A stretch of DNA of 26,796 nt from Asparagopsis taxiformis. Taxonomy: Eukaryota > Rhodophyta > Florideophyceae > Bonnemaisoniales > Bonnemaisoniaceae. This document shows, one piece after another, positions 1 to 9,009 of the stretch. The stretch lies in the NCBI GenBank assembly GCA_030407315.1, contig JALQPE010001758.1:1-26796 (forward strand), in the 5' to 3' direction. The notes under the pieces are model-generated. The model did not search any database and was not told the DNA's origin. It saw only the letters and a list, made by a program, of their open reading frames with translations. The translations under genes were made by a program, and so were the position numbers. Numbering within the stretch: position 1 is the first letter of the stretch; the number at the start of each line of letters is the position of its first letter.

Positions 1-1062
1 CCGTTTTCACGTTGGCTACCAGCTTGTACGCCGTTGCGTATTCGTGTTTCGTTACGTGCGTTCGACTGGCCGGCGGGCTTTTCGCTTCCGCGCGTCGTTC
101 GTTATGCCCGCGTGGCAGGACACCGTTGTGTCGTTCCGTGGTTGCCGTACGTGGCTACCGCGTTCGGCGTCGTGCCTCACGATGGCGATACGGTTCGCCG
201 TCCGTCGTCGCGGCCTCGTTGGCTCGTCGTCGCACGCTTTACTCGCGCGCTTCGTGCGCTGAGACCCGTTGGTCTAATTTCGTCGGCTAACGTATAGCTT
301 CGTTCCGCTTCGTGCGGGAGTTTCGTAATGAGGCCGTTACCATCTTCGTTGGGGACGCGTCCGTCCTACGTCGTTTCTCCGCCTTCCGGCGTCACGTTGC
401 CGTTAGCTCGCGAGCTGTTTGGCGTTGACCTCGTTGGTCGATGCGACTCGTTGTCAGCGGCTGTCCACGGGGACGTACGATGGCTCACGTGACATGCCGA
501 AATTACGAAATTTTCGGGGCCCGCGTGTCCCGAGATTTGCCGGATTAGCGCGCTGTAATCGGCCCGATTTTTCGCACCGTGCGTCATGGCCCGCTGGCCC
601 ACGTATAATTTTTCGCGCGAAAATCTGACGTGTTGTCCGTCCGCGGCCCGTGGTGTCGTCACCTTGCCCGTGGGACGGTCAACACTGTCGAGCCAGTCGT
701 GGCTCTTCACATCGTGTGAATCGTCGCGTGTGGACTCGTCGTCCAATCTTTCGTTGGCGCTCGTGCCTCCACCAACGTATGGTGTCGAAAACGAAAAGAG
801 CGACGGCTCTAGCACGCATCGCGCCCCCCCAACGCAAGGGTGGACGTCCCGGCCACTCGTTGTGCCTTCGCTTCTCGTTCGTGCGGCTCGTCGCTTCGTT
901 TGTTGCATCGTGCAACGTCGCGCACGCGTGCGCTTAACCCGTCGCTCGTGTGCGTCCTCGGGGGGGCGTCGTGGCCTGTCACGTTTGTTGCTCGTCGCAC
1001 GCGTGCGAAGTAATCGAGAGACGCTCTCTTCCAGATACGTTCCGCGGGGTTCCCACGTAGGG
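1..1062 (-). other. Region downstream of integrase; probable 3' untranslated/LTR sequence
   Basis: No recognisable domain lies beyond the integrase C-terminus. The minus strand is open from 1079 to 366 (about 237 codons) with an Arg/Thr/Ser-rich product resembling nothing I recognise. Stop codons are rare here in several frames because of the CGT/ACG-rich composition, so an open frame is weak evidence for a gene. I looked for a chromodomain, which many gypsy elements carry here, and did not see one. The position fits a 3' untranslated region plus LTR, but no LTR edge was found. Confidence 0.4.
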
Positions 1063-2264
1063 TTACGATCCCGACCCATTCACGAGGAAGTCTAGGTGCC
1101 GTCTCGTTACACGCGATGGTTCAGTAGATCGTCTACTACATACGCCGGACCGTCGCGGTTCTTGGTCGAGGTCTGCCTCGGTGGCATCGTATGGCTCCGG
1201 CGGGGGCGCGTTCGCCGGCGTTGGCGCGTACGCAACGCGGTCCGAGTTGACACGTTCAACTACGTCTCCTCGTTGGATGACGAACGTTCGTACGTCGTTA
1301 CGTAGTACGCGGAACGGTCCCAACGCGTGGTTGCCGAGCTTCGTGCCCTTCGTGGTCCCGTCCCGTCGGGTCGATGAATACGTATCTCCCCCGCGGATAT
1401 TTCGATTCGAGACACGGACTCGCTTGTCGAAATTTCGTTTATAACGTGCCTGCGCGCCTTCAGCGTTCGATACGCGTTGTCCATCGTTGTGGCGAGCTCA
1501 CGAACGTAAGTGGCTCGCCCTCCCACGTCGGGTAGTTCGCGGTTCGTTACCGACGTGGTAGCGCCAACGGTGGCGGTGGATTCGTGAGAATCAAATCGAA
1601 GGGGCGTCGTGCCCGTGCTCGAATGCACATGCGTGTTGTACGCAACGTTAACGTCCGATGCGTATCGATCCCAGTCGTTCTGGTTTTCGTTCACGTAATT
1701 GCGCAGCATCGCCAGGATCGTCCTGTTGTAGCGCTCCACCTGCCCGTTCGTTTGGGGGTGGTACGTCGACGTAAAGACGTTCGTTACGCCGATTTCGTTG
1801 CAAACGCGCTGGAAGAACTTAGCAGCGAATGCTTTCCGTTTCGCTTATGAGCGTCCGTGGGGTCCACGAGAAGACCCACGCGTTGACGAACGCGCTCGCC
1901 ACGTTGGCGGAATCGATATTCGTAGAGGTACGACTCTAGTCAGCTTCGTGAAGCGGTCCGTTATCACGAGGATAAATCGGTTACCACGCGTGGTCTTCGT
2001 AAGCGGACCTAGTATGTCGATACATAGGTCTCGCAGCGGCTTCGTAGCCGGAAATAAACGTAGCGGGTTCGTCCGTTTGCGAAGCTTCACGCGGTTCTTC
2101 GCACATCCAACGCAGTTTCGTACCGTTGCGTGGATGTCGGCGGCCATCGCGGGCCAGTAGTACGTCCTCCGTAGGGTATAGTACATACGCGTTTGCCCGG
2201 GATGTCCAGCGAGGACGTGGTGGTGCGTTAACTCCAGCAGCCGCGGCCGTAACGAAGCCGGCAC
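1063..2264 (-). pseudogene. Ty3/gypsy integrase (frameshifted)
   Basis: Integrase inserts the reverse-transcribed cDNA into the host genome. The N-terminal HHCC zinc-binding domain is visible as LTHHH and GHPG followed by CVGCAK (about 2230-2090). The catalytic core supplies its first Asp in CIDILGPL and the conserved block ITDRFTKL. The frame then breaks near 1900. The core resumes in another frame with YHPQTNGQVERYNR (about 1780-1720), which carries the catalytic Glu of the D,D-E triad. A C-terminal GPF/Y-type module follows in a third frame, with GPFRVL, VERVNSDRVAYAP and a stop at 1063. At least two frameshifts interrupt an otherwise well-conserved protein. The identification is secure; whether the breaks are real is not. 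Confidence 0.85.
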
Positions 2265-2766
2265 AACGATTTGTGTACGTTCCTCATCGTGAGGGTTCCG
2301 GCGTCGGAGTAGGCCATCGTGGCCTTCGAAGAATGCAGCGTCCTGCGTCTCGGACTGTCGTGTCAGTATCGTTTGGCAGAACGCGTCCCTCGTTGAGCTT
2401 CGATAAGCTCGTCCCTCGTAATGGGAAGCTGAACGTCAGCTGGTGGCACGCGTGCCGAATCGTCTTCAGCAGCGCGCTGTTCGTCGAGGAAATCCGGTTC
2501 CTCGTCAAGAACGTCATCGAGCGAGACGCGTCGCGGTTGAACTCGAGGCCATCGCGGCCAGCCGTCGTGGCTGATGCTCGTTCATCACGAGTCTCGTTCG
2601 ACGGTCGTCTTGACCCCTGGCATTCGTGCCTTTTTACGTGCGGACGTCGTTCGTCCTTGCCCATTTCGTGTGGGTTGTCGCCGACTGCGAGTCGTCACGA
2701 GGACCCGTCCCCGTACGATGGTACGTCATCGTCGACGGGTCGACCGTCGTCATACGTAGATATCAC

Positions 2767-3340
2767 ACGTGATAAAGCGTCAGGTACCTGGTGCACGCCC
2801 CGGCCTGTACGTAACTTCGAAATCGAATTCGGCAACGCGTAGCCTCCATCGTAGTAGTCGTCCGGACGCGTCCGTCAACGTCATCAGCCAACGTAAGGCT
2901 TCGTGATCCGTACGTACGGTAAATCGTTGACCCTCTACGTAGGGTCGGAGCGACGTTATCGCCCAGACGACGGAGTAACACTCGCGCTCGGTCGCCGAGT
3001 AACCACGTTCGGTTTCGTTAAGGGTCTTCGACCAGTACCCAATCGGCACCCATTCGTTGGGTTTATCTTCGTTCTGCTGTTGGAGCAACGTAGCTCCCAG
3101 CTGATACGCCGACGCGTCGGTATCGATCATGAACGGACGTCCCGCCTTCGGAAGGTGCAATACTGGTGGCGACACCAGTATTGTCTTCAACGTTTCGAAC
3201 GCATTCGTTTGCGCGTCCGTTGGGTTCGTCCAATCGGGGGAAGCGTCCTTCTTCAACATCGTGTTGAGTGGCCGAGCGATCTCGGCATACGCCTTTACGA
3301 ACGGCGGTAAACGTTGGCCGCGCCCAAAAACGATCGACAT
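2767..3340 (-). pseudogene. Ty3/gypsy RNase H domain of Pol (frameshifted at both ends)
   Basis: RNase H degrades the RNA strand of the RNA-DNA hybrid during reverse transcription. The frame opens in the RT connection region (FVKAYAEIARPLN, then WTNPTDAQTNAFETLK) and runs through the RNase H core. The catalytic acidic residues are visible in MIDTDASAYQLG, ERGYSATERECYSVVW and RTDHEALRWL. The domain ends with FEVTYRPGRAPGT, where a frameshift creates a stop at 2780. The conserved post-RNase H motif PDALSR follows at once in another frame (2784-2767). Length and motif order match Ty3/gypsy Pol. The upstream join to RT also changes frame, near 3350. Confidence 0.85.
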
Positions 3341-4243
3341 TGCGTCTTGTCGCGTGGGAACGTAGCCGTACGAAAGGCTTCCTTGTTCCGTGCTGCACGT
3401 GCAGCTTCCCTGGGGTGATCACGTGCCCCAGGTAGTCAACTCGTGGTTGAAAGAACGAGCACTTCGTGAGCTTTAACGTTACTCCCGCTGCGCGTAGCAG
3501 GGAAAGCACCTGGTCAACGTGACCCAGGTGAGACTCGAGGTCTTTCGAAAAGACGATTACGTCGTCTAAGTAGACAGGCACGATTGCCAACGTACCCCGG
3601 AGAGGATTATGTCCAACGTCCGCTGAAACGTAGCGGGGGGCATTTCGTAGCCCGAATGGCATTCGCACGTAGCGATACGTTCCCATGAAAGACGTAAACG
3701 TTGTCTTATCACGGTCCCTCGGCGGAGACGGGCACTTGCCAGTAACCGGCGTTACAGTCGAGTGTCGTGAAGATGGCGCGTCGCCAAGCGAATCGAGGCA
3801 ATCTTCCATACGAGGAAGCGGGTACGAATCAGCGATCGTTCTTCGCGTTCAAACGCCTGTAGTCGACACAGAAACGTAAGGATCCGTCCTTCTTCGGCAC
3901 CAACACGATTGGTGACGCCCATTCGCTGGACGCGGGTTCGATAACCCCTTCGTTGAGCATCTTCGTGATCTGCTCCTCGGCTATCGTACGTAAGCCGGAC
4001 CCTGACGATAGGGCATTGAACGTATGGGCCGCGTGCCCGGTTCGAGTTCGATTCGATGCTCCGTAGCATTGATTTCGCCGAGGCGTCCGCTCGTCCACAT
4101 TGACGAATGTGTGCTAGCATCTCGTTGATGCGCTTTCGTAAATCCTCGTCGTCGAGGTGCGACAAATCGATTGTCGACTGCCAATCCGTGGCGGGGTCGT
4201 TCCCCTTTTCGTTGACCAACGGGTCTGGCGTTTCGTCGCCCAA
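3341..4243 (-). pseudogene. Ty3/gypsy reverse transcriptase domain of Pol (frameshifted)
   Basis: Reverse transcriptase copies element RNA into cDNA. The domain is spread over three frames. The first part includes [19 protein letters not shown] (about 4110-4050). The next has [20 protein letters not shown] and [23 protein letters not shown] (about 4000-3850). The last has YRYVRMPFGLRNAP, the active-site box VPVYLDDVIVFSKD, and KCSFFQPRVDYLGHVITPG (about 3680-3400). The active site reads YLDD rather than the commoner YMDD/YVDD/YIDD; both catalytic Asp residues are present. Substitution decay is slight and the damage is mainly small indels. The stretch just before it (about 4340-4243) links protease to RT and is also frame-broken. 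Confidence 0.85.
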
Positions 4244-4286
4244 CCCGTTCGTATTGTCCGCGTCGTCGCGTCGACTAACGGTAGGT

Positions 4287-5570
4287 TCAAAACGTTCGCG
4301 AGGGCTTCGCCGCCCTCACGCCTGAGTGGGACGATTCCCAACGGGGAGCGTACCGCGTACGCAATCGTTGCGCTTTCGGCAATTCGCGGTCCTTCTTCGT
4401 GAAGTTCGACACGATGATAGAGAACGTCTCTCTCGGTCCTACGTCGACCACTCCGTTGGCTATGCGCAGCCCATGCCGGAATTGCACCGACGCTTTCGGT
4501 TCGAGGAACACGAGTCCGGTCGCGTCCGTCGTCACGTTGACGGTCCGTTGCGACATCGCCGGTACACGCGTGTACTTCGTCAGGCGAACCGAGAACGTTC
4601 GGCTCGGCCTATTCGAGGCCGCGTTACGCTCGCGGCGTTTCGGGTGTTCCACGTTTGGATTCGTCTCTTCCCCCTCCTCGTACGGAGTCGTCGTATCGCC
4701 CTCCGCGATAATGGGTATCGTATCCCCCCGATGGAGGTCGATTGTCTGCGCTCGACAGCGTATAGCATCGACATGCTTCGACATAAACGACGTGCCCATT
4801 ATAACGGGAACGGCCAGCGTGTTGGCTACGAAGAATTTTACGCAGAACAGAGAGTTCCCTAACCTGACACGAAGCAGGATGGCGCCTTCGATAGGCAAAC
4901 GTCGCCCGTTGGCGTCTCCGAGCTTCGGCAGCTCTTCGTCACGTAGACAGCGGTCGACCCAGTCGTAGGGTAGTAAACTTGTTCGTATCAAGTTGTAGCC
5001 GCTGCACGTATCCATCGCGATGGTAATCGCCCTCATCACGTTGAGGTCTAGTCCTATCGTTCCGGACACGATATAATGCTTCGACGCAAGTAGGCACGTA
5101 TGCCCATCGAGGACCAACGGTTCGGTCCTGACCGGCGCGCGGTCTACGTCTTCGCTAGCGGTTCGTCGCTTCGTCGTGTGAGCCCGTATGGCTTCTTTTG
5201 CGTCGACACGCTTCGTATAAGCCGCGTGTTTGGCTTTCTCGCGCTCGGAAGCGTCGTGCTTCCGGGTAGCGCGTTTCGCTCGTCTGCGAGGCTTCCTCTT
5301 CGTGTGAGGTTCGTTTGTCCCGTCGGACTTCGTTTCTTCCCCCACGTCGGGTGTCGTGTGACTCGAGTTGGCCTTCGCGGCCGTGAGCTTTTCGTAACTC
5401 TCGTTCATTGGTGAGCCTGCGGAGGACCAATCATCGACGTCGGTCGTCCCCCTTTCACGTAAGGGTTCAGGCGATGTGGGTGGCTCGTGACCTACATCGC
5501 CTGGTCGTTTCCTCCGGCGCGGGGCCGTTCGACACGTCGTCGTCGTGAGCCCACGAAGCTCGTTCGTCAT
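4287..5570 (-). CDS. Ty3/gypsy Pol N-terminal part with aspartic protease
   Basis: The product is about 427 codons. The first 150 residues are a highly charged Lys/Arg/Glu-rich linker. A retropepsin-like domain follows: AITIAMDTCSGYNLIR holds the catalytic Asp, and PVIMGTSFMSKHVDAI is the partner of the usual I-L/I-G motif before the final helix. The active site reads D-T-C-S-G instead of the usual D-T/S-G, an insertion or variant worth noting. This frame is +1 relative to the zinc-knuckle frame and overlaps it by about 100 nt (5467-5570), so a +1 ribosomal shift as in Ty3 is possible, though an indel explains it equally well. The 3' end runs out of frame near 4300, just before RT. Confidence 0.7.
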   Translation of the reverse strand: MTNELRGLTTTTCRTAPRRRKRPGDVGHEPPTSPEPLRERGTTDVDDWSSAGSPMNESYEKLTAAKANSSHTTPDVGEETKSDGTNEPHTKRKPRRRAKRATRKHDASEREKAKHAAYTKRVDAKEAIRAHTTKRRTASEDVDRAPVRTEPLVLDGHTCLLASKHYIVSGTIGLDLNVMRAITIAMDTCSGYNLIRTSLLPYDWVDRCLRDEELPKLGDANGRRLPIEGAILLRVRLGNSLFCVKFFVANTLAVPVIMGTSFMSKHVDAIRCRAQTIDLHRGDTIPIIAEGDTTTPYEEGEETNPNVEHPKRRERNAASNRPSRTFSVRLTKYTRVPAMSQRTVNVTTDATGLVFLEPKASVQFRHGLRIANGVVDVGPRETFSIIVSNFTKKDRELPKAQRLRTRYAPRWESSHSGVRAAKPSRTF

Positions 5571-6075
5571 CGTGACTCGTTTCCACCTCGAGTGGTGTTT
5601 CGTCAGCGGAGGTCGTCACGTAGACTCCGCTGCGGCCAGTACGCTGGCCATTTCGTTCGTTCGCCCACGGGCGGGGGTCACGTCGGTCATTACGAAAGTC
5701 GCCGCGGCGCCTGTCGAAGGGCCTTCCCCCGTCACGATTGGGGTTTCGGAGTATCGTAGGCGGCGTGCCGTACCTCCGCGGGGTCACGTTCCCTCGCTCA
5801 TCAGGTCGTTCCTGGTGACGCTTGGCCATTCGTTGGCGAAAGTACTCAGCCTGACGTGGGTTGCTCTTCACGTGGAAGAGGTAGTACTTGTAGGCGAAAA
5901 AGATCCGTTGATCTGGCGTCAGACGCGGACACGTAAACGTCGAGTGGCCATCTTCGCGGCATGACCAACACGACAGCGTCCAGTAATCATTCGGGATTAC
6001 GGAGTGCGCCAATTGCGTCTGCTCGCTCGTGAGCTTCGGCACGTCCTCGCATGGACGGTTCAATCGAGCTTCGAG
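5467..6075 (-). CDS. Ty3/gypsy nucleocapsid (CCHC zinc knuckle) portion of Gag
   Basis: The nucleocapsid binds element RNA during packaging. The diagnostic motif is CWSCREDGHSTFTC, a C-x2-C-x4-H-x4-C zinc knuckle near 5970-5930. An Arg/Asn/Asp-rich, probably RNA-binding tail follows. The reading frame is the same as the capsid frame upstream and is separated from it only by a single TAG at 6076-6078. I see no ATG between that TAG and the zinc knuckle. Expression would therefore need readthrough, a non-ATG start, or a copy without the stop. The simplest reading is that capsid and nucleocapsid were one Gag protein. Confidence 0.75.
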   Translation of the reverse strand, partial: LEARLNRPCEDVPKLTSEQTQLAHSVIPNDYWTLSCWSCREDGHSTFTCPRLTPDQRIFFAYKYYLFHVKSNPRQAEYFRQRMAKRHQERPDERGNVTPRRYGTPPTILRNPNRDGGRPFDRRRGDFRNDRRDPRPWANERNGQRTGRSGVYVTTSADETPLEVETSHDDERASWAHDDDVSNGPAPEETTRRCRSRATHIA

Positions 6076-7716
6076 CTAGTCCGGCTTTTCGTTGGCCGTT
6101 TTCGTATCGTTGGGCGGCGGCCCGTTCGTAAAGAGTATCGCCTCTAGATTCTCGGCAACGTGAGCCGCAGCGAGCGACACGTCGTCATCGTCCCTCGTGG
6201 GGATGTTCGGGTTACCATCGTGGTAACTGGGCTCGCTAGCCCGTTCATTACGTAAGTACGCGGACTCATCGTAGTCCGCGAACTTCCTCGACTCGTGGTC
6301 GGAAATAGCCAACGTAGGCTTCACCGGAAACCGCACTTTCGGTTTCGCGGCTGACGCGACAGCTGCCGTACGTGCACGGAAGGTCGTTCCTTCGGACGTC
6401 GCCAATCGTCTCACAACGGTGAGGTCGTTCCTCTCTCGTTCGGGGAGTGACCGGAGTCGTTCCGTCACTGCTGCCCGCGTCGAGGGCAGTAACCCACGTA
6501 CGTAGTGGTGAACGAGGAGTCGATCCGTAAACACGTAGTTGCACGCCCGCGTGGCAGTGTCGAGTCTATCAGCGTACTGATTCTCGTCCTCGTTAGGACT
6601 CTGCGAGATCATCGTGACCTTTTCGTAGGCCTCCTGCAGCACGTCGTCTTGCAGGTAACGTTTAATCAACGCGTTGATCACGTGAGGCCACGAGAACCTC
6701 TTCGTCGGATCAGTCGTGATCACACCAGTCGTACACTGGGAATCGTAGAACCGTCGGGCGTCCCCTTCGAGGAAGAAGTGCAGCGCACGTACTGCCACTC
6801 CCTCACACACTCCGAGTGTGCTGAACCCATCACGTATTTGGGCGAGGAATCCGAGAAACGTAATCGGATTCCGGCCGGAGAACGGCTTTAACGTAGGGAA
6901 AAGTCCCTCCAGCTCACGTTTGAGCTTATGTACGCTTTGACTCTCGTTCACGTAGAGATGTTCACGTACATCGTTAAGTCGGTACATACGGTACGACACC
7001 ACGTTCGCAAATGCGTCGAGCATTGTCGTGTGCTCTGCCAACGCGTGGCAAACGGGTCCGAGGGCGTTCCCTGGTAAGCGTACCGCGTCGGCACGTTCGT
7101 TTTCGTGGACTCGCGTGTCCGTCGTGCCGAACGTACCCAGCCACGGAATGTACGTTTTCACGTGGCGGGGGAGCTCTCGTATCGAATTGCGCAGCTCGTG
7201 CTGCGTCCGCCGACCGAGCGCGTGTTCTGGCGTATCGTTAAAACGTAATTGCCTTCGTGGCGTCTCTTCGGGGTTGGCGATGGCTCGTTGCACTGTCGCC
7301 CCCCTTCCGTATGTTGTCGGGGTCGTCGGACCGGTGTTGGTGGGTATCCTCCCGGAACGGCCGGGGAGGATTGCGAGTTATAGGCGCGCGAGCCTTCGTA
7401 ATTCGGATCGCTTCCGCTCGGCGGAGCGGAACGTCCGGCGACGATTTCGTTGAATACTACGACAAACGAGTCGAGTCTTCCCTCCACGGCGGAGAGGCGT
7501 TTCGTAAATCTCGTTTCGTTTTCGTTCGAGGGTCGCTGAGCGTTCACGTAACGCACGAGCTTCGCGCTCCGAGACTCCGAGTCTCTGCCTTACGGCTTCG
7601 TCGACGGCCGCGTCGCTCGCCCTTTCGATGTGACCTCGAAGGTCTTCGTACACTACACGTAGTGCCGTGGGAGTCACGTTCCCTTCGTTGAGCTGACCGC
7701 GCGTTGCGGGGTCCAT
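6076..7716 (-). pseudogene. Ty3/gypsy Gag capsid (frameshifted, ends at in-frame TAG)
   Basis: Gag forms the particle shell. The best start is an ATG at 7716 (MDPATRGQLNEGNVTP), followed by a predicted helical region rich in Glu/Arg. The frame breaks near 7510 and again near 7285. The long third frame (7293-6076, 405 codons) carries the retrotransposon Gag capsid domain: LFPTLKPFSGRNPITFLGFL, the helix VRALHFFLEGDARRFYDS, and NEDENQYADRLDTATRACNY. These match the retrotrans_gag (PF03732-type) pattern. The frame ends at TAG 6076-6078 and the nucleocapsid continues in the same frame. Codon content is dominated by ACG-containing triplet contexts, giving many Thr, Arg, Asn and Asp residues. Confidence 0.75.
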
Positions 7717-8690
7717 ACTCACGGACTCAAACGGGCTTACCGTACGTGGTAGCTGGCCGATCGCCTCGATATCCGGCGGGATAGATCGATCAGCGCGCGA
7801 ATCGCTTCTGCTGACAAGGCCACGTCGGCTTGGCGTCCGCTGACGTTGGCAACAGTTGCCTGGGCGCGCGCTGGAATTCGACACAGCGTAATTCATAGAC
7901 CGTCGTCTGTAGCGTAGCACGTAGCTTTTCGTTAACGTAAAAGAGCTCAACCTCGTTGGTTGTCGTTATGCTCGTAGCAACTTCTAGGTCGAGAGACCAG
8001 TGTGGAACCACGTTAGTTCTAGAAGTAGCTGGTACGAGCCGCGGACACGCTGTCTTACGAAACGAAACGAGCAGTCCACCCGCTGGTGTTTTGACTGTAT
8101 GTAAAACGGTAGGGGTAGAGTGGTTGCGAGCAGACACGAGCGTCACGACGCAACAATCCACGGGAGGATTACGTTAGCAAACGAGGTGGTACGTCACCGG
8201 AGGGCCCTCAACCAAGCCCGGAGGCCTACACGCAATCAGCCTTACGTGCGGCGATGGGTAGGGAGTACGCAGCCTCGACGGAGACGAAGCCTCGTTAGGC
8301 AAAAACGTAAACGTAAAACGTAGAAGTCAGTCGTGACTAGAGCCGTTGCTCGATCGTTGTCTTGTCCCCTTTCCCTCCCGGCACGATGCCAAAACCTATA
8401 TGGCCCACGATGGCATCGCTTTACAGTGTAAACCTGCTCGTACGTCCCCGAATGGGAAAGGACCTTGTGGGTCACACGTAGGGACCCGTTGGTCCGTTGG
8501 CCGTTGCCAATACGTTCGTTGCCACGTGTGCAGGTTGCGCGCGCGCATGCGCCCAGCAATGTTCGTTCATTGCTGTCGCCGGTCGTATCCGGCGAAATTC
8601 GAATTCCGCGGAAAACGTAAATATTTGCAATTTCGGAATTGCCACGTATACTACAGCACGTACAAACCCAATTGTTCTGCTATTTCTAGC
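7717..8690 (-). other. Leader / probable 5' LTR side of the gypsy element
   Basis: No supported gene lies upstream of the Gag ATG. The sequence keeps the ACG/CGT-rich character of the element up to about 8690, where AT-richer unrelated sequence begins. By position it should contain the 5' LTR, primer-binding site and leader. I could not find a convincing tRNA-complementary primer site or an LTR terminus. Open frames here are explained by composition. Confidence 0.4.
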
Positions 8691-9009
8691 ATAGACCATC
8701 GAGTCTAGAGATTTGAGGGAATCGTCCTGGAAATCATGCTCCAACCCACGAGGGAATGGACAATCTAGTTTGAAAGCATGGAACGGAAGTACATTATAGT
8801 AGGTTCATAGATTGAAAGTGATAAAGGAGATGATTATATTCTCGATAATTGTTTCCTAAAGTAGTTGTTGTTAAGCTATCTAGCCGTCGGAAAATTCTTC
8901 TTCGTCTTCGTCCTCATCATATCAGGATCTCCCGGCAGAATAGGCATGCACGGGACCCCCAACAATTGTTAGAATAGAGGCTTGCGTTCTGGCTTGCGTT
9001 CTGTCGTCT
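8691..9009. other. Boundary segment between gypsy element and dioxygenase gene; possible acidic C-terminal tail
   Basis: Composition switches here from CGT-rich to AT-richer DNA. On the minus strand, about 8922-8881 reads as an acidic run (DEDEDEEEFSDG) followed by TAG at 8881-8883. It could be the C-terminal tail of the dioxygenase gene reached after another frameshift, but a stop lies just before it in that frame. Nothing else was recognised. Confidence 0.3.

Larger units (their letters stand above)
1..8690 (-). mobile_element. Ty3/gypsy LTR retrotransposon, degenerate
   Basis: Read on the minus strand, the domains run Gag capsid, CCHC zinc knuckle, aspartic protease, reverse transcriptase, RNase H, integrase. 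The order PR-RT-RH-IN defines Ty3/gypsy (Metaviridae-type) elements rather than copia. The whole stretch shares an extreme CGT-rich plus-strand composition that ends near 8690, which I use as the approximate right boundary. The left end probably lies beyond the window. I could not match long terminal repeats by eye between the leader side (7717-8690) and the far side (1-1062), so neither LTR edge is defined. Frameshifts separate most domains, so this copy is probably not autonomous unless the indels are sequence errors. Confidence 0.85.

Noticed and set aside
366..1079. Long minus-strand open frame beyond the integrase
   Set aside because: Open frames occur on both strands and several phases here because CGT/ACG-rich DNA has few stop codons; the product shows no recognisable domain or chromodomain.
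586..1095. Plus-strand open frames across the gypsy element (also 2126-2842, 4399-4968 and others)
   Set aside because: They lie antisense to well-identified Pol and Gag domains and encode Arg/Val/Ser-rich shadows of the same CGT-rich composition.
1..8690. A pair of LTRs flanking the gypsy element
   Set aside because: Comparing 1-1062 with 7717-8690 gave only short shared words such as ACCCGTTGGTC, not a long direct repeat.
8242..8744. Minus-strand open frames in the gypsy leader
   Set aside because: No domain, no conserved start, and the same composition effect as elsewhere in the element.
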